Positions 53,202 through 62,413 of a DNA stretch of 64,000 bases are shown piece by piece. A program made the position numbers and the translations under genes. The notes beneath the pieces are model-generated. The model searched no databases. It was not told where the DNA came from and saw nothing but the letters and a program-made list of their open reading frames with translations. The stretch comes from Pandoraea vervacti. Lineage in GTDB: Bacteria; Pseudomonadota; Gammaproteobacteria; Burkholderiales; Burkholderiaceae. The stretch covers positions 4,154,001 to 4,218,000 of the forward strand of contig NZ_CP010897.2 in assembly GCF_000934605.2 (NCBI RefSeq), written 5' to 3'. How positions within the stretch are numbered: the first letter of the stretch is position 1; each line of letters opens with the position of its first letter.

Positions 53202-54407
53202 ATGTCAGTCTTTCCCTTGGCCAACGCCATGTTGACGACGTCTCTGCTCGCGATCACCTCACTCCTCGGCTTCATGATGCTGCTGATCGTGGGTTCGCTG
53301 TTACGCTCGCGCGTGGCGGGGGTGCGCGAATGGTGTTTCGCCAACGTCGCCGTGCTGATTGCCCTGCCGCTGTTTGCCCTGCGCGGCGTCGTACCCGATT
53401 TTCTGTCGATTCCGGTGGCCAATCTGACACTGGCCGGCGGCTTGCTGCTCTATTACGCCGGATGCGCGCGCTTTCTCGGACGCCCGCCCCACTGGCATGC
53501 GCTGGGGGCATCGCTGGGCGTGCTCGCCGCCGCGATCCTGTTCTGGCACTACGGCGTCGACAATCCGCAACGGCGTGTCGTGGTCGTCTCCGCATACCAC
53601 GCGAGCCTGCTGCTCGCTATCTCGGTGCTGATCCTTCGTCATATCCCGCCGCGCCGTCACCCTTACAACTATTGGCTGACGGCCGGCATGGCCGCCGCCT
53701 TTGCCGTGGGGCACATCGTACGCGGGGTCGCGTTTGGTTGGGCCCCTGCGCCCGGCCCGGAGGTCTACGCACCGACGATGTTCAATACGGTCATGCTCAC
53801 GATCGGTGCAGTCGTCATGCCCGCCATGACGATGGGCTCGGTGCTCATGATTCACGACGCCATGCTCGCCACCGCCGAAGAGGCCGCCAATCGCGACTAT
53901 CTGACGGGCGCAATTTCGCGCAAGCACTTCGACCTGCTAGCGCGTCAGGAGATGGCGCGTGCGGTGGCGCGCGGCTGGCCGCTGTCGATCGTCGTCATCG
54001 ATCTCGATCATTTCAAGGCGATCAACGATACCCACGGACATGCGGGTGGCGACACGGTACTGCGAGAGTTCGTGAAACTGGTGCGCGACAGCCTGCGTGA
54101 GGGCGACGTCTTCGGGCGACTGGGCGGCGAAGAATTCGCCGTGCTGCTGCCGGGCACCGACACGGCGGGTGCGATTCGCATTGCCGAGCGCCTGCGCACC
54201 CAGGCAAGCCGACATCTCGTGGCGGGTCCGTTTGGCGTTTGCCACTACACCCTGAGCGGCGGTGTGGCCACCTGGCTCGAACATGAGAGCCTCGAAGCCC
54301 TTTGCGTCCGCGCCGATCGTGCGCTGTACGCCGCCAAGATTTCCGGGCGCAACCTCGTGCTCTCGGACGTGCTCTCCAGCGACGAAACGGCGTCAGAGGC
54401 AGGCTGA
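53202..54407 (+). CDS. Membrane diguanylate cyclase (GGDEF)
   Basis: 401 aa. Six or seven membrane helices in residues ~8-215 form a sensor module. The GGDEF domain has the active GGEEF and an RxxD inhibitory site (REGD) five residues before, so c-di-GMP synthesis with product inhibition is expected. No EAL domain. The sensor resembles unassigned membrane modules of Burkholderiales cyclases; the signal is unknown. Confidence 0.95.
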   Translation: MSVFPLANAMLTTSLLAITSLLGFMMLLIVGSLLRSRVAGVREWCFANVAVLIALPLFALRGVVPDFLSIPVANLTLAGGLLLYYAGCARFLGRPPHWHALGASLGVLAAAILFWHYGVDNPQRRVVVVSAYHASLLLAISVLILRHIPPRRHPYNYWLTAGMAAAFAVGHIVRGVAFGWAPAPGPEVYAPTMFNTVMLTIGAVVMPAMTMGSVLMIHDAMLATAEEAANRDYLTGAISRKHFDLLARQEMARAVARGWPLSIVVIDLDHFKAINDTHGHAGGDTVLREFVKLVRDSLREGDVFGRLGGEEFAVLLPGTDTAGAIRIAERLRTQASRHLVAGPFGVCHYTLSGGVATWLEHESLEALCVRADRALYAAKISGRNLVLSDVLSSDETASEAG

Positions 54408-54547
54408 GGCGATCAACGGCCCGAAGCCGCAAACGCGGCAAGGACCCGAACGCGGACGGGGATTGACCATGACGCCCGGCAGTCGGGCGATACGGGTCAC
54501 GCGCGACGTCGAGCCATCGCGCGCGCCGTCATTGTCGACCTATCCGT

Positions 54548-55249
54548 TCAGACTTCCGGAAAGAACTCGCGACGCATGCGGGCGACGTACTCGGTCAAGT
54601 TCACGTGCTTTTCGATTTCATCACGCAGCAGGTGATCGAAACTCGGTGTCAGCGCCCCCGAAATGAAACCGAACGCGGTGGCATCGGCGCCACAGGGCTT
54701 GTCCCCGAAAAAGTACGGCTTCTCGCCCAGCAATTGTGCGGCGCTCTGCGTGCCGCGCGCGAGCAACTGCTGCTGCTCCGGCGGCCGATAACGACCCGTG
54801 CCCTGCCCATGTAGCGTGTTACGGATCTTGCGGCGAATCACCTTTTGCGCGACCGGGCGCACCGGCCACGGAATCGACTTGAAGAACGACGCCGGTCCTC
54901 TGGCGAAATTCCCGTCGTCGCACCAGCGCGCCTGCACCACGTGCCAGTAGAAATGGTCCTCCAGCGCCTTCTCGAACATCCATGCCGCACCGCGCTGCTC
55001 GGGCGTGAGTCCGGCGTCGAAATCGACCCCGTACTTGCGCTCGATGTGCAGGCGAATCAGCGTCGAGTCCGGCACGATCTCGCCATCGTCATCGATAAAG
55101 GGCAGCTTACCCTTCGGCGCGCGGCGAAACCCGCCGCGATCCGTACGGTAAGGCAGACCGGCCAGCTTGAGCAGCATCTCCGCCTTGACGACGAACGGGC
55201 TGGCGTCAGGCAGCCCGAACGCCGGGCCGAAGGTATACAGGGTCAACAT
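54548..55249 (-). CDS. Glutathione S-transferase family protein
   Basis: 233 aa. Thioredoxin-like N terminus (MLTLYTFGPAFGLPDASPF, AEMLLKLAGLPYRTDRGGF, GKLPFIDDDGEIVPDST) and a helical C terminus (KPYFFGDKPCGADATAFGF). Similar to the metaxin/failed-axon-type GST branch. Enzyme activity not established. Confidence 0.94.
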   Translation of the reverse strand: MLTLYTFGPAFGLPDASPFVVKAEMLLKLAGLPYRTDRGGFRRAPKGKLPFIDDDGEIVPDSTLIRLHIERKYGVDFDAGLTPEQRGAAWMFEKALEDHFYWHVVQARWCDDGNFARGPASFFKSIPWPVRPVAQKVIRRKIRNTLHGQGTGRYRPPEQQQLLARGTQSAAQLLGEKPYFFGDKPCGADATAFGFISGALTPSFDHLLRDEIEKHVNLTEYVARMRREFFPEV

Positions 55250-55406
55250 CGGGCGCGCGCTCCTGTGCGGGAAGAATGGCGCAGAGTATTACACGCGCGA
55301 GCGGGCACGACGAGTCCGTCGCAGTCGGGACGCACACTGCACCACATACGTGACTCGCGCACTGTGATTTTATACAGTATCATGTACCCCAATCGAGGAA
55401 CATCTC

Positions 55407-55928
55407 ATGGAAACCATCGACTGGGATCAACTGGCGCTAAGCGCCGCCGAGCGCGATCTGGCCAGCGTCGTGCGCGAGATCGCCGCACGCTACTCACGTG
55501 AAGCACCCGAAGTACCCCATGGCGCACCAGCGTGGGAGGCGAGCGACAACGTGTCGGCCATACCGCTGGACTGGCGCACGCTGATCGCCATCGCAGACGA
55601 AGCGGAAGCGGATATCGGCCTTCACGCGCGGCATGAGCCGTGGGTACTTGCGCGCTTGCTGCGTCTGCCCGGCGACGAAGCCCTGCGACGCGACGGCGAA
55701 CTGCCGTCGCTCGACGCTGCGGTCGATCTGCAATGGCCCGACATGGCTGCGCCGGCGGTTTTCCGCGCCATTGTGGCCGCCTTCGCCAACGACGACTCGT
55801 CGGCAAACGATGCCGGCGCCTACGCGGGGGCTTCGATGCTGGCGTCACCGTCGAAGTGTTCGACAATGGGGTCGAAGGCGCAGATTCGCCAACGTGGCAT
55901 GCTACCCGGGACATCATCCCCGCGATGA
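55407..55928 (+). CDS. Protein of unknown function coupled to the nuclease gene
   Basis: 173 aa. Mostly helical, acidic N-terminal part (WDQLALSAAERDLASVVREIAA, then DWRTLIAIADEAEADIG), no motif recognised. The C-terminal ~40 residues look disordered; the alternative frame there reads GVTVEVFDNGVEGADSPTW, so an old frameshift is possible. Its stop overlaps the start of the exonuclease gene by 4 bp (ATGA), implying joint expression. Possibly a partner of that nuclease. Confidence 0.7.
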   Translation: METIDWDQLALSAAERDLASVVREIAARYSREAPEVPHGAPAWEASDNVSAIPLDWRTLIAIADEAEADIGLHARHEPWVLARLLRLPGDEALRRDGELPSLDAAVDLQWPDMAAPAVFRAIVAAFANDDSSANDAGAYAGASMLASPSKCSTMGSKAQIRQRGMLPGTSSPR

Positions 55929-57688
55929 TCGACCCCGACGCGCTCGCCCGTTCGCTGCCCGCCCCGATGGTGTTCGTCGATCTGGAGACGACCGGCGGCA
56001 ATGCGCTCGAAGACCGCATCACCGAGATTGGCGTGGTCGAGGTCGGCCCCCACGGCGTGGAGCAATGGAGCACCTTGCTCGACCCGGCCGAACCCATTCC
56101 GCCGTTCATTCAGAAGCTCACGGGCATCACCAACGAGATGGTGAAGGGCCAGCCGTCGTTCGGCACGCTAGCCCAGGGCCTGGCCGAGCGTTTGCACGGC
56201 AAACTCTTCGTCGCGCACAATGCCCGCTTCGATTACGGATTTCTCAAGAACGAATTTCGACGCGCCGGCATTGCGTTTCAGGCGGACGTGCTGTGCACCG
56301 TGCGTCTGTCGCGCCTGCTGTTTCCGTCGGCCGCCCGCCACGGACTCGATGCACTGATCGCCCGCTTCGGCCTGATGCCGCAGGGCCGTCACCGGGCGCT
56401 CGCCGATGCCGATCTGCTCTGGCAGTTCTGGCAGAAGCTTCATACGCTCTACACGCCGGACCTTATCGGACAGGCGGTACAGCGAGTCACGAAGCGATCG
56501 AGTCAGCCGCCGCAGTTGCCGGATGAGGCCATCGATGCACTGCCCGACACCCCCGGCGTGTACCTGTTCTATGGCGAAGGCGACATACTCTTGTATGTCG
56601 GCAAGAGCGTGGATGTTCGCGCCCGCGTGCGCTCCCATTTCTCCAGCGACCATCAGGTGGCCAAGGACTTGCGCATCTCTCAGGAGATTCGCCGGGTCGA
56701 GGTGCATCGAACGGTCGGCGAGTTGGGGGCATTGCTGCGCGAATCGCAACTCGTCAAGCAATTGCAGCCGGTACACAACCGTATGCTGCGTCGCGCTGCG
56801 AGTCTCTATAGTTGGCAACTGACGCAGGACAGCGATGTGCCGCAGCTCGTGAGCGCCAGAACCGTCGACTTCGCCAGCGCCGAAGCGCTCTATGGCACGT
56901 TTTCCTCGCGCGCGAGTGCAGAAGCCGCGTTGCGCGCGCTGGCTGACGAGCACCGTCTGTGCTGTGCGCAACTGGGGCTGGAGAAGGCGGCCAAAGGGCG
57001 TCCGTGTTTCGGCTATCAGGTCAAGCGCTGCGATGGCGTGTGCGTGGGCGACACCCCGCTCGCGGCACACACCGAGCGGACTCGCGAAGCGCTCGCGACA
57101 CTGCAACTGAAAACCTGGCCGTATGACGGCCCGATCGCCATCGAGGAACACGGCATGCGCGAGGATGGCGACGGGAAGGACAGCGTCATCGGTCATGGCG
57201 GCGGCACTCTCGACGGTAACGCCCATGGCGACCTCGATGGGCACAACGTCGAGTACCACGTGATCGATCGCTGGCAGTATCTCGGCAGCGTGGCCTCGCG
57301 CGAGGCGTTGGACACCTTCATCGACACCATGCCCGCCGCGACAGGTTTCGATCCCGACATCTATCGGTTGTTGGGCAGGCGTCTTGCGGCGTCGCAGCCT
57401 GCCGAACCGACGGGCGAACCGACGGACAAAGCAGCAGGCAGAGCGGCAGACGCCAATACTGTCCTCGCCGAACCGCCCAAGGTTGGCAGCGCACGTCGTC
57501 CGTGCGCGCCGCTCACCGTGTTGCAACTGACCCGCCCGGCGTTCCGCCTGAGTCACGTCGAGCCACCGGACGACGCGACGCTGAGAAAAAAGCCCCGCGG
57601 CGTCGCACTGTTGCGCCGCCGCCAGCCGCGCCCCGACGATCCAAACCAGTTGCGCCTGCCGCTGGACAGCGTCGGACGCGTCGCATAG
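55925..57688 (+). CDS. DnaQ-type exonuclease fused to UvrC-like GIY-YIG nuclease
   Basis: 587 aa from the ATG at 55925. Residues ~14-170 form a DEDDh 3'-5' exonuclease (D19/E21 in FVDLETTGG, D103 in HNARFD, H156 and D161 in GRHRALADAD). Residues ~205-290 form a GIY-YIG domain (GVYLFYG 211-217, YVGKS 224-228) as in UvrC and Cho; the UvrC middle is present in part but no HhH repeats. Residues 575-580 (QLRLPL) resemble a beta-clamp-binding motif. Probably acts in DNA repair at replication sites; known fusions of this type exist in other bacteria. Coupled to the upstream unknown gene. Confidence 0.93.
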   Translation: MIDPDALARSLPAPMVFVDLETTGGNALEDRITEIGVVEVGPHGVEQWSTLLDPAEPIPPFIQKLTGITNEMVKGQPSFGTLAQGLAERLHGKLFVAHNARFDYGFLKNEFRRAGIAFQADVLCTVRLSRLLFPSAARHGLDALIARFGLMPQGRHRALADADLLWQFWQKLHTLYTPDLIGQAVQRVTKRSSQPPQLPDEAIDALPDTPGVYLFYGEGDILLYVGKSVDVRARVRSHFSSDHQVAKDLRISQEIRRVEVHRTVGELGALLRESQLVKQLQPVHNRMLRRAASLYSWQLTQDSDVPQLVSARTVDFASAEALYGTFSSRASAEAALRALADEHRLCCAQLGLEKAAKGRPCFGYQVKRCDGVCVGDTPLAAHTERTREALATLQLKTWPYDGPIAIEEHGMREDGDGKDSVIGHGGGTLDGNAHGDLDGHNVEYHVIDRWQYLGSVASREALDTFIDTMPAATGFDPDIYRLLGRRLAASQPAEPTGEPTDKAAGRAADANTVLAEPPKVGSARRPCAPLTVLQLTRPAFRLSHVEPPDDATLRKKPRGVALLRRRQPRPDDPNQLRLPLDSVGRVA

Positions 57689-57982
57689 CGCTACGCGGGC
57701 ATCCACCGGGTTCGGCCACCGTCTCATTACGCGAGAAACCGCCGCAACTCCCCACCCCGCACTAATTTTCTTTCCGCCTTGTGCCACCTAGGCAAAACCC
57801 TCCTATCCACTTCGGGTCATGAGCATATAAATATTAAGTATTTGCAGGACGCATGCTTGTAGCCGAAGAATACGCAATCCGAATACAGCAGGTATTGCGA
57901 CTTCGACGGCCGTAGCGGCGTCGATCACCGGGGGTTTGGGGCGTGGGGTACGCGCCATATCCTCGTCCCCACACCGAGCCAG

Positions 57983-58963
57983 ATGGAATTACGCCAACTC
58001 GAAGCCTTCGCGGCGGTCATGTCGACCGGCAGCATCACTGCTGCCGGGCGTTTGCTCGGGCGCTCGCAACCTGCCATCACCCGCATGATTCAGGAGCTCG
58101 AAGCCGAGATCGGCTACGCCCTGTTCGCGCGCAGCGGTCCGCGCGTCACACCGACCGAACAGGGCTTCCTGCTGTTCGAAGATGTCGAGCATGTGCTGGC
58201 CGGTTTGCAGCAGATCCGCGCCCGCGCCGATGAAATCGCGCGCGGGCAGACCCGTCCGTTGCATGTCGCGGCCACGTCGGCACTGGCCGCCGGGCTCGTG
58301 CCCGCCGCACTTGCCCTGCCAGGCCCCGCGCGCGACACGCACCAGATCCAGATGCGCAGCACCTCGCCGGAGCAGGTCGTGCACGCCGTGCTCACGGGCG
58401 CCGCCGACATCGGCGTGACGAGCCTGCCACTGGAACACCGTGGCATCGTCGTGCACTGGATCGGCGAATCGGCGTGCGTCGCGGCCGTGCGCAACGACGA
58501 TCCGCTCGCCGCGCATGAACGCTTGCCGCTGGCTGCCTGCGCCGGTCGCCGCATCATCACGATGCAGAACCCCTACCGCCTGCGCCGCCGCCTCGATCAG
58601 GCGTTCTCGCAGGCAGGCGTCGCGCCGGCCGGCCTCATCGAGACCAACGCGTCGATCAATGCCATGACCGCCGTTCGCGCGGGGCTCGGCGTGGCCGTGC
58701 TCGAACCCGTCACCGCGTACGGACTGCCGCTCGCGGATGTGGCCGTGCGCCCGATCGATGCCGATATCCCGTTTTTCTTTGGCGTCATTACCCGCGACGC
58801 CCGCGAACCGTCGCCCGCCGCGCTCGCATTCGTCGATGCGCTGGCCAATGCCGCGCGCGACCTGCTGCCCGGCTTCGTGCAGCGCGCCGCTACCGAACAC
58901 GCCCAAGTCTTGCAGTCGCTTTACGGCGACCTGCCCGCCCCCAAGGAAGCCCAGTCGTCATGA
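57983..58963 (+). CDS. LysR family transcriptional regulator
   Basis: 326 aa. HTH in MELRQLEAFAAVMSTGSITA, then LGRSQPAITRMIQELEAEIGY; effector domain in the rest. It is the first gene of a run overlapping the next gene by 4 bp, so it is probably co-transcribed with the monooxygenase and transporter it may control. The AT-rich stretch before it (57825-57850) is a candidate binding region. Confidence 0.93.
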   Translation: MELRQLEAFAAVMSTGSITAAGRLLGRSQPAITRMIQELEAEIGYALFARSGPRVTPTEQGFLLFEDVEHVLAGLQQIRARADEIARGQTRPLHVAATSALAAGLVPAALALPGPARDTHQIQMRSTSPEQVVHAVLTGAADIGVTSLPLEHRGIVVHWIGESACVAAVRNDDPLAAHERLPLAACAGRRIITMQNPYRLRRRLDQAFSQAGVAPAGLIETNASINAMTAVRAGLGVAVLEPVTAYGLPLADVAVRPIDADIPFFFGVITRDAREPSPAALAFVDALANAARDLLPGFVQRAATEHAQVLQSLYGDLPAPKEAQSS

Positions 58964-60471
58964 CCACGTCCCCGACCATCGCCACCGGCCTGCCCGCGCT
59001 CGAAGCGCGTCTGCGCCAGGACCTCGCCTGGCTCGAACTGCCCGCCAGGCACTGGGTACCGGAGCGCACCTATCGCGGCCAGCCCGTGCTCGACGTCGCC
59101 ATCATCGGCGGGGGCATGGCCGGTCTGGCAGCGGCCGCATCGCTTACACACCTGGGGGTCGGCGCGGTGATCTTCGATCAATCGCCGCGCGGCTTCGAAG
59201 GGCCGTGGGTCACCACGGCGCGCATGGAAACCCTGCGCTCGCCCAAGCAACTCACCGGCCCGGCGCTCGGTCTGCCCGCGCTTACCTTCCGGGCGTGGTT
59301 CGAAGCGCAGTTCGGGCTAGAGGCATGGGAGGCGCTCGACAAGATTCCGCGCCTGCAATGGATGGACTACCTGCGCTGGTATCGCGACGTGCTCGCCATC
59401 GACGTGCGTAACGACCACCGCATCAACAGCGTCACGCCGCTCGGGGCGGACGGTGTTGTCGAACTGTCGGTGACGTCGCCAGAAGGCGATCGAATCGTCT
59501 ACGCACGTCACGTTGTGCTCGCCACGGGCCGCGACGGCCTTGGCGGCCCCACGGTCCCCGCCTTTGCCCGGGGGCTTGCGCGCCGCTTCTGGGCGCACTC
59601 TTCGGACGTGATGGATTACGCGACGCTGCGTGGCAAGCGCGTTGGGGTGGTCGGCGCCGGGGCGTCTGCGATGGACAGCGCCGCCACCGCGCTCGAAGCC
59701 GGCGCCGCAAGCGTCGACCTGCTGATTCGCCGTGCCGACATCCCGCGCGTCAACAAAGGCAAAGGTGCCGGCAACCCCGGTCTGACGCACGGCCACATCC
59801 ATCTGCCGGACGAATGGAAGTGGCGCATCCGTCACTACGTCAACGTTCAGCAAGTGCCGCCACCGCGTGGCAGCACGTTGCGCGTGTCCCGTCACGAAAA
59901 CGCGCGCTTCAACCTTGGCGCACCGATTCTCGACGTCACCCCGGTCGGCGAAGCCCTGCACGTGCGCACGGCAAAGGGCACTTTCGTGCTCGACTTCCTC
60001 GTCTTCGCGACGGGCTTTCGCATCGATATCGAAGGGCGCCCCGAGTTCGCATCGTTCTCGAAGTTCGTTCGCAAGTGGAGCGACCGTTACACGCCCGCAC
60101 CGGGCGACGAGGATGTCGAGCTGTCCGATTCGCCGGACCTCGGCCCGACCTTCGAGTTTCAGGAAAAAACGCCCGGCGCCTGCCCGGGACTGGAACGCAT
60201 TCATTGCTTCTGCGCACCGGCCACGCTGTCGCACGGCGCCGTCTCGGGCGATATTCCTGCGGTAAGCGAAGGCGCGAAGCGGTTGGCGCAAGGGCTCGCA
60301 GGCACGTTCTATCGTGAGGATGTGGCGCATCACTACGCCAACATGGAGGCGTATGCCGAGCCGGAAGTCTATGGCGACGAATGGACACCTGCGCCGCCAC
60401 CGCCTGCGGTGACGGCCACAGGCGATGCGCCTGCCGCCGCCCCGGCGGACAAGGAGCACCTCGCATCATGA
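58960..60471 (+). CDS. Flavin-dependent monooxygenase-like protein
   Basis: 503 aa. Two Rossmann motifs: AIIGGGMAGLAAAASLTHLG (FAD) and VGVVGAGASAMDSAATALEA (NADPH). The ATGF-like signature appears as VFATGFRIDIEG. The FMO fingerprint is only partly present (FWAHSSDVMDY). Such proteins are often encoded next to peptide ABC transporters in Burkholderiales. Substrate unknown. Overlaps both neighbours by 4 bp. Confidence 0.92.
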   Translation: MTTSPTIATGLPALEARLRQDLAWLELPARHWVPERTYRGQPVLDVAIIGGGMAGLAAAASLTHLGVGAVIFDQSPRGFEGPWVTTARMETLRSPKQLTGPALGLPALTFRAWFEAQFGLEAWEALDKIPRLQWMDYLRWYRDVLAIDVRNDHRINSVTPLGADGVVELSVTSPEGDRIVYARHVVLATGRDGLGGPTVPAFARGLARRFWAHSSDVMDYATLRGKRVGVVGAGASAMDSAATALEAGAASVDLLIRRADIPRVNKGKGAGNPGLTHGHIHLPDEWKWRIRHYVNVQQVPPPRGSTLRVSRHENARFNLGAPILDVTPVGEALHVRTAKGTFVLDFLVFATGFRIDIEGRPEFASFSKFVRKWSDRYTPAPGDEDVELSDSPDLGPTFEFQEKTPGACPGLERIHCFCAPATLSHGAVSGDIPAVSEGAKRLAQGLAGTFYREDVAHHYANMEAYAEPEVYGDEWTPAPPPPAVTATGDAPAAAPADKEHLAS

Positions 60472-61442
60472 CCGCATGGATTCTGCGCCGCGCGCTGCAA
60501 GCGGTGTTCGTGGTGTGGCTGATGACGCTGATCGTGTTCGTCGGCCTGCATGCGATCGGCAATCCGGTCGACATCCTCATCGGTCAGGACGTCGACCAGA
60601 TCGACCGTGCGCGCATCATCGCGCAACTCGGTCTCGATCAGCCGTTGTGGCGTCAGTACCTGGCGTTCCTCAACGGCGCCCTGCATGGCAATCTGGGCAA
60701 CAGCTACGTGTACAACGTCCCGGCGATCCAGTTGATTCTGCAACGCCTGCCCGCCACGCTCGAACTGGCTTTCGCCGCGCTCATCATCGCGGTGGTCGTT
60801 GGCATTCCGCTGGGGCTGTTCGCGGGCCTCTATCCCCGCAATCCGATCTCGAAACTGCTGATGACGGGCAGCATCGTGGGCTTCTCGCTGCCGACGTTCT
60901 GGGTGGGCCTGATCCTCATCATGGTCTTCGCCGTGCACTTCGGCGTGCTGCCCGCGAGCGGTCGTGGCGAGACGGCGAGTCTGTTCGGGGTGCAGTGGTC
61001 GTTTCTTACCGCCGACGGGCTGCGCCACCTGATTCTGCCTGCGATCAACCTGGCCATGTTCAAGACCTCGCTGGTGCTGCGCCTGACCCGCGCCGGCGTG
61101 ACGGAAGTGCTGCCGCAGGACTTCGTGAAGTTCGCACGCGCCAAGGGCCTGTCGCCGCTGCGCGTGGTCCTCATGCATGTGCTGCGCAATACGCTGATTC
61201 CCCTGGTGACGGTGCTGGGTCTCGAATTCGGCTCGACCATCGCCTTCGCCGTCGTGACGGAAACCGTGTTTGCGTGGCCCGGCGCGGGCAAGCTCATTCT
61301 CGACAGCATCAACTCGATCGACCGCCCTGTCATCGTGGCGTATCTCATCGTCGTGGTGTGCCTGTTCGTGTCGCTCAACCTCATCGTGGACGTACTCTAC
61401 AAATGGCTCGATCCGCGAGTGCGCGTGGAGGCCGCCGCCTGA
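60468..61442 (+). CDS. Dpp/Opp-type ABC transporter permease (DppB-like)
   Basis: 324 aa from the ATG at 60468 (AAGGAG in front, 4-bp overlap with the monooxygenase stop). Six membrane helices and the permease EAA-like loop (EVLPQDFVKFARAKGLSPLR), and QLGLDQPLWRQYLAFLNGAL early. First integral-membrane subunit of a peptide/nickel-type importer. Substrate unknown. Confidence 0.95.
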   Translation: MTAWILRRALQAVFVVWLMTLIVFVGLHAIGNPVDILIGQDVDQIDRARIIAQLGLDQPLWRQYLAFLNGALHGNLGNSYVYNVPAIQLILQRLPATLELAFAALIIAVVVGIPLGLFAGLYPRNPISKLLMTGSIVGFSLPTFWVGLILIMVFAVHFGVLPASGRGETASLFGVQWSFLTADGLRHLILPAINLAMFKTSLVLRLTRAGVTEVLPQDFVKFARAKGLSPLRVVLMHVLRNTLIPLVTVLGLEFGSTIAFAVVTETVFAWPGAGKLILDSINSIDRPVIVAYLIVVVCLFVSLNLIVDVLYKWLDPRVRVEAAA

Positions 61443-62413
61443 TGTCGCTCAATCCATCTTCTAACGGCACCCCCGGTAATCCCGGTAATCCCGGCAATCC
61501 GCTCTCCGCGCTCGTGACGGATCCGGTGCCCATGCGTCGCGAAACGCCCTGGCAGCAAGGGCTGCGCGAGTTCCTGCGCTCGAAGAGCGCCATTCTTGGC
61601 CTCGCGATGCTGGTGGTCCTGATTTTTGCGGCCCTCGCCGCGCCATGGATCTCGCCGCAAAACCCGTACGATCTGGGGCAGCTCAACATTCTGGATTCGC
61701 GTCTCGCGCCGGGTACGGAGAACGTCGACGGCCATTACACCTACTGGCTCGGCACCGACGGCCAGGGCCGCGACCTGCTCTCCGGCATCATCTACGGGCT
61801 GCGCATCAGTCTCAGCGTAGGTGTCGGCTCGGCGCTCATCGCGGGCATTCTCGGCACGATCCTTGGACTGGTGGCCGCCTACGCCGGCGGACGCGTCGAC
61901 GCCACCCTCATGCGACTCGTCGATTTGCTGCTGTCGTTCCCGTCGATCCTCGTCGCGCTGATGATCCTCGCTTATGTCGGCAAAGGCATTGGCAACGTGG
62001 TGCTCACGCTCGTGGTGCTGGAATGGGCCTATTTCGCGCGAACGGCGCGCGGGCAGGCGCTGGTCGAATCGCGTCGCGAGTATGTCGAAGCCGCACGTTG
62101 CCAGGCCATTCCGAACTGGCGCATCGTGCTCGGTCACATCCTGCCGAATTGCCTGCCGTCGCTGATCGTCGTCGGCACACTCCAGGTCGCCCGCGCGATC
62201 ACGCTTGAAGCCACGCTCTCGTTCCTGGGTCTCGGCGTGCCGGTCACCGAGCCGTCGCTCGGCCTGCTCATCTTCAACGGCTATCAGACGATGCTCTCCG
62301 GCGAATACTGGATCAGCGTGTATCCCGGCCTGGCGCTGCTCGTCACCGTCGTCGCCATCAATCTCGTGGGCGATCGCCTGCGCGACGTGTTCAATCCAAG
62401 GTTGCAGAAATGA
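61442..62413 (+). CDS. Dpp/Opp-type ABC transporter permease (DppC-like)
   Basis: 323 aa from the ATG at 61442, overlapping dppB-like stop by one base. A short N-terminal NPG repeat (9-bp units, 61472-61498) is followed by the first helix (SAILGLAMLVVLIFAALAAP), GTDGQGRDLLSGIIYGLRIS, and the EAA-like loop VESRREYVEAARCQAIPNWR. Second permease of the importer. Confidence 0.95.
   Translation: MSLNPSSNGTPGNPGNPGNPLSALVTDPVPMRRETPWQQGLREFLRSKSAILGLAMLVVLIFAALAAPWISPQNPYDLGQLNILDSRLAPGTENVDGHYTYWLGTDGQGRDLLSGIIYGLRISLSVGVGSALIAGILGTILGLVAAYAGGRVDATLMRLVDLLLSFPSILVALMILAYVGKGIGNVVLTLVVLEWAYFARTARGQALVESRREYVEAARCQAIPNWRIVLGHILPNCLPSLIVVGTLQVARAITLEATLSFLGLGVPVTEPSLGLLIFNGYQTMLSGEYWISVYPGLALLVTVVAINLVGDRLRDVFNPRLQK
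61472..61498. repeat. 9-bp tandem repeat in the dppC-like N terminus
   Basis: Three units CCCGGTAAT (two exact, third CCCGGCAAT), giving Pro-Gly-Asn repeats before the first helix. Confidence 0.85.

Noticed and set aside
2030..61498. Repeats as a CRISPR array
   Set aside because: Tandem units are adjacent, without unique spacers, and there are no cas genes.
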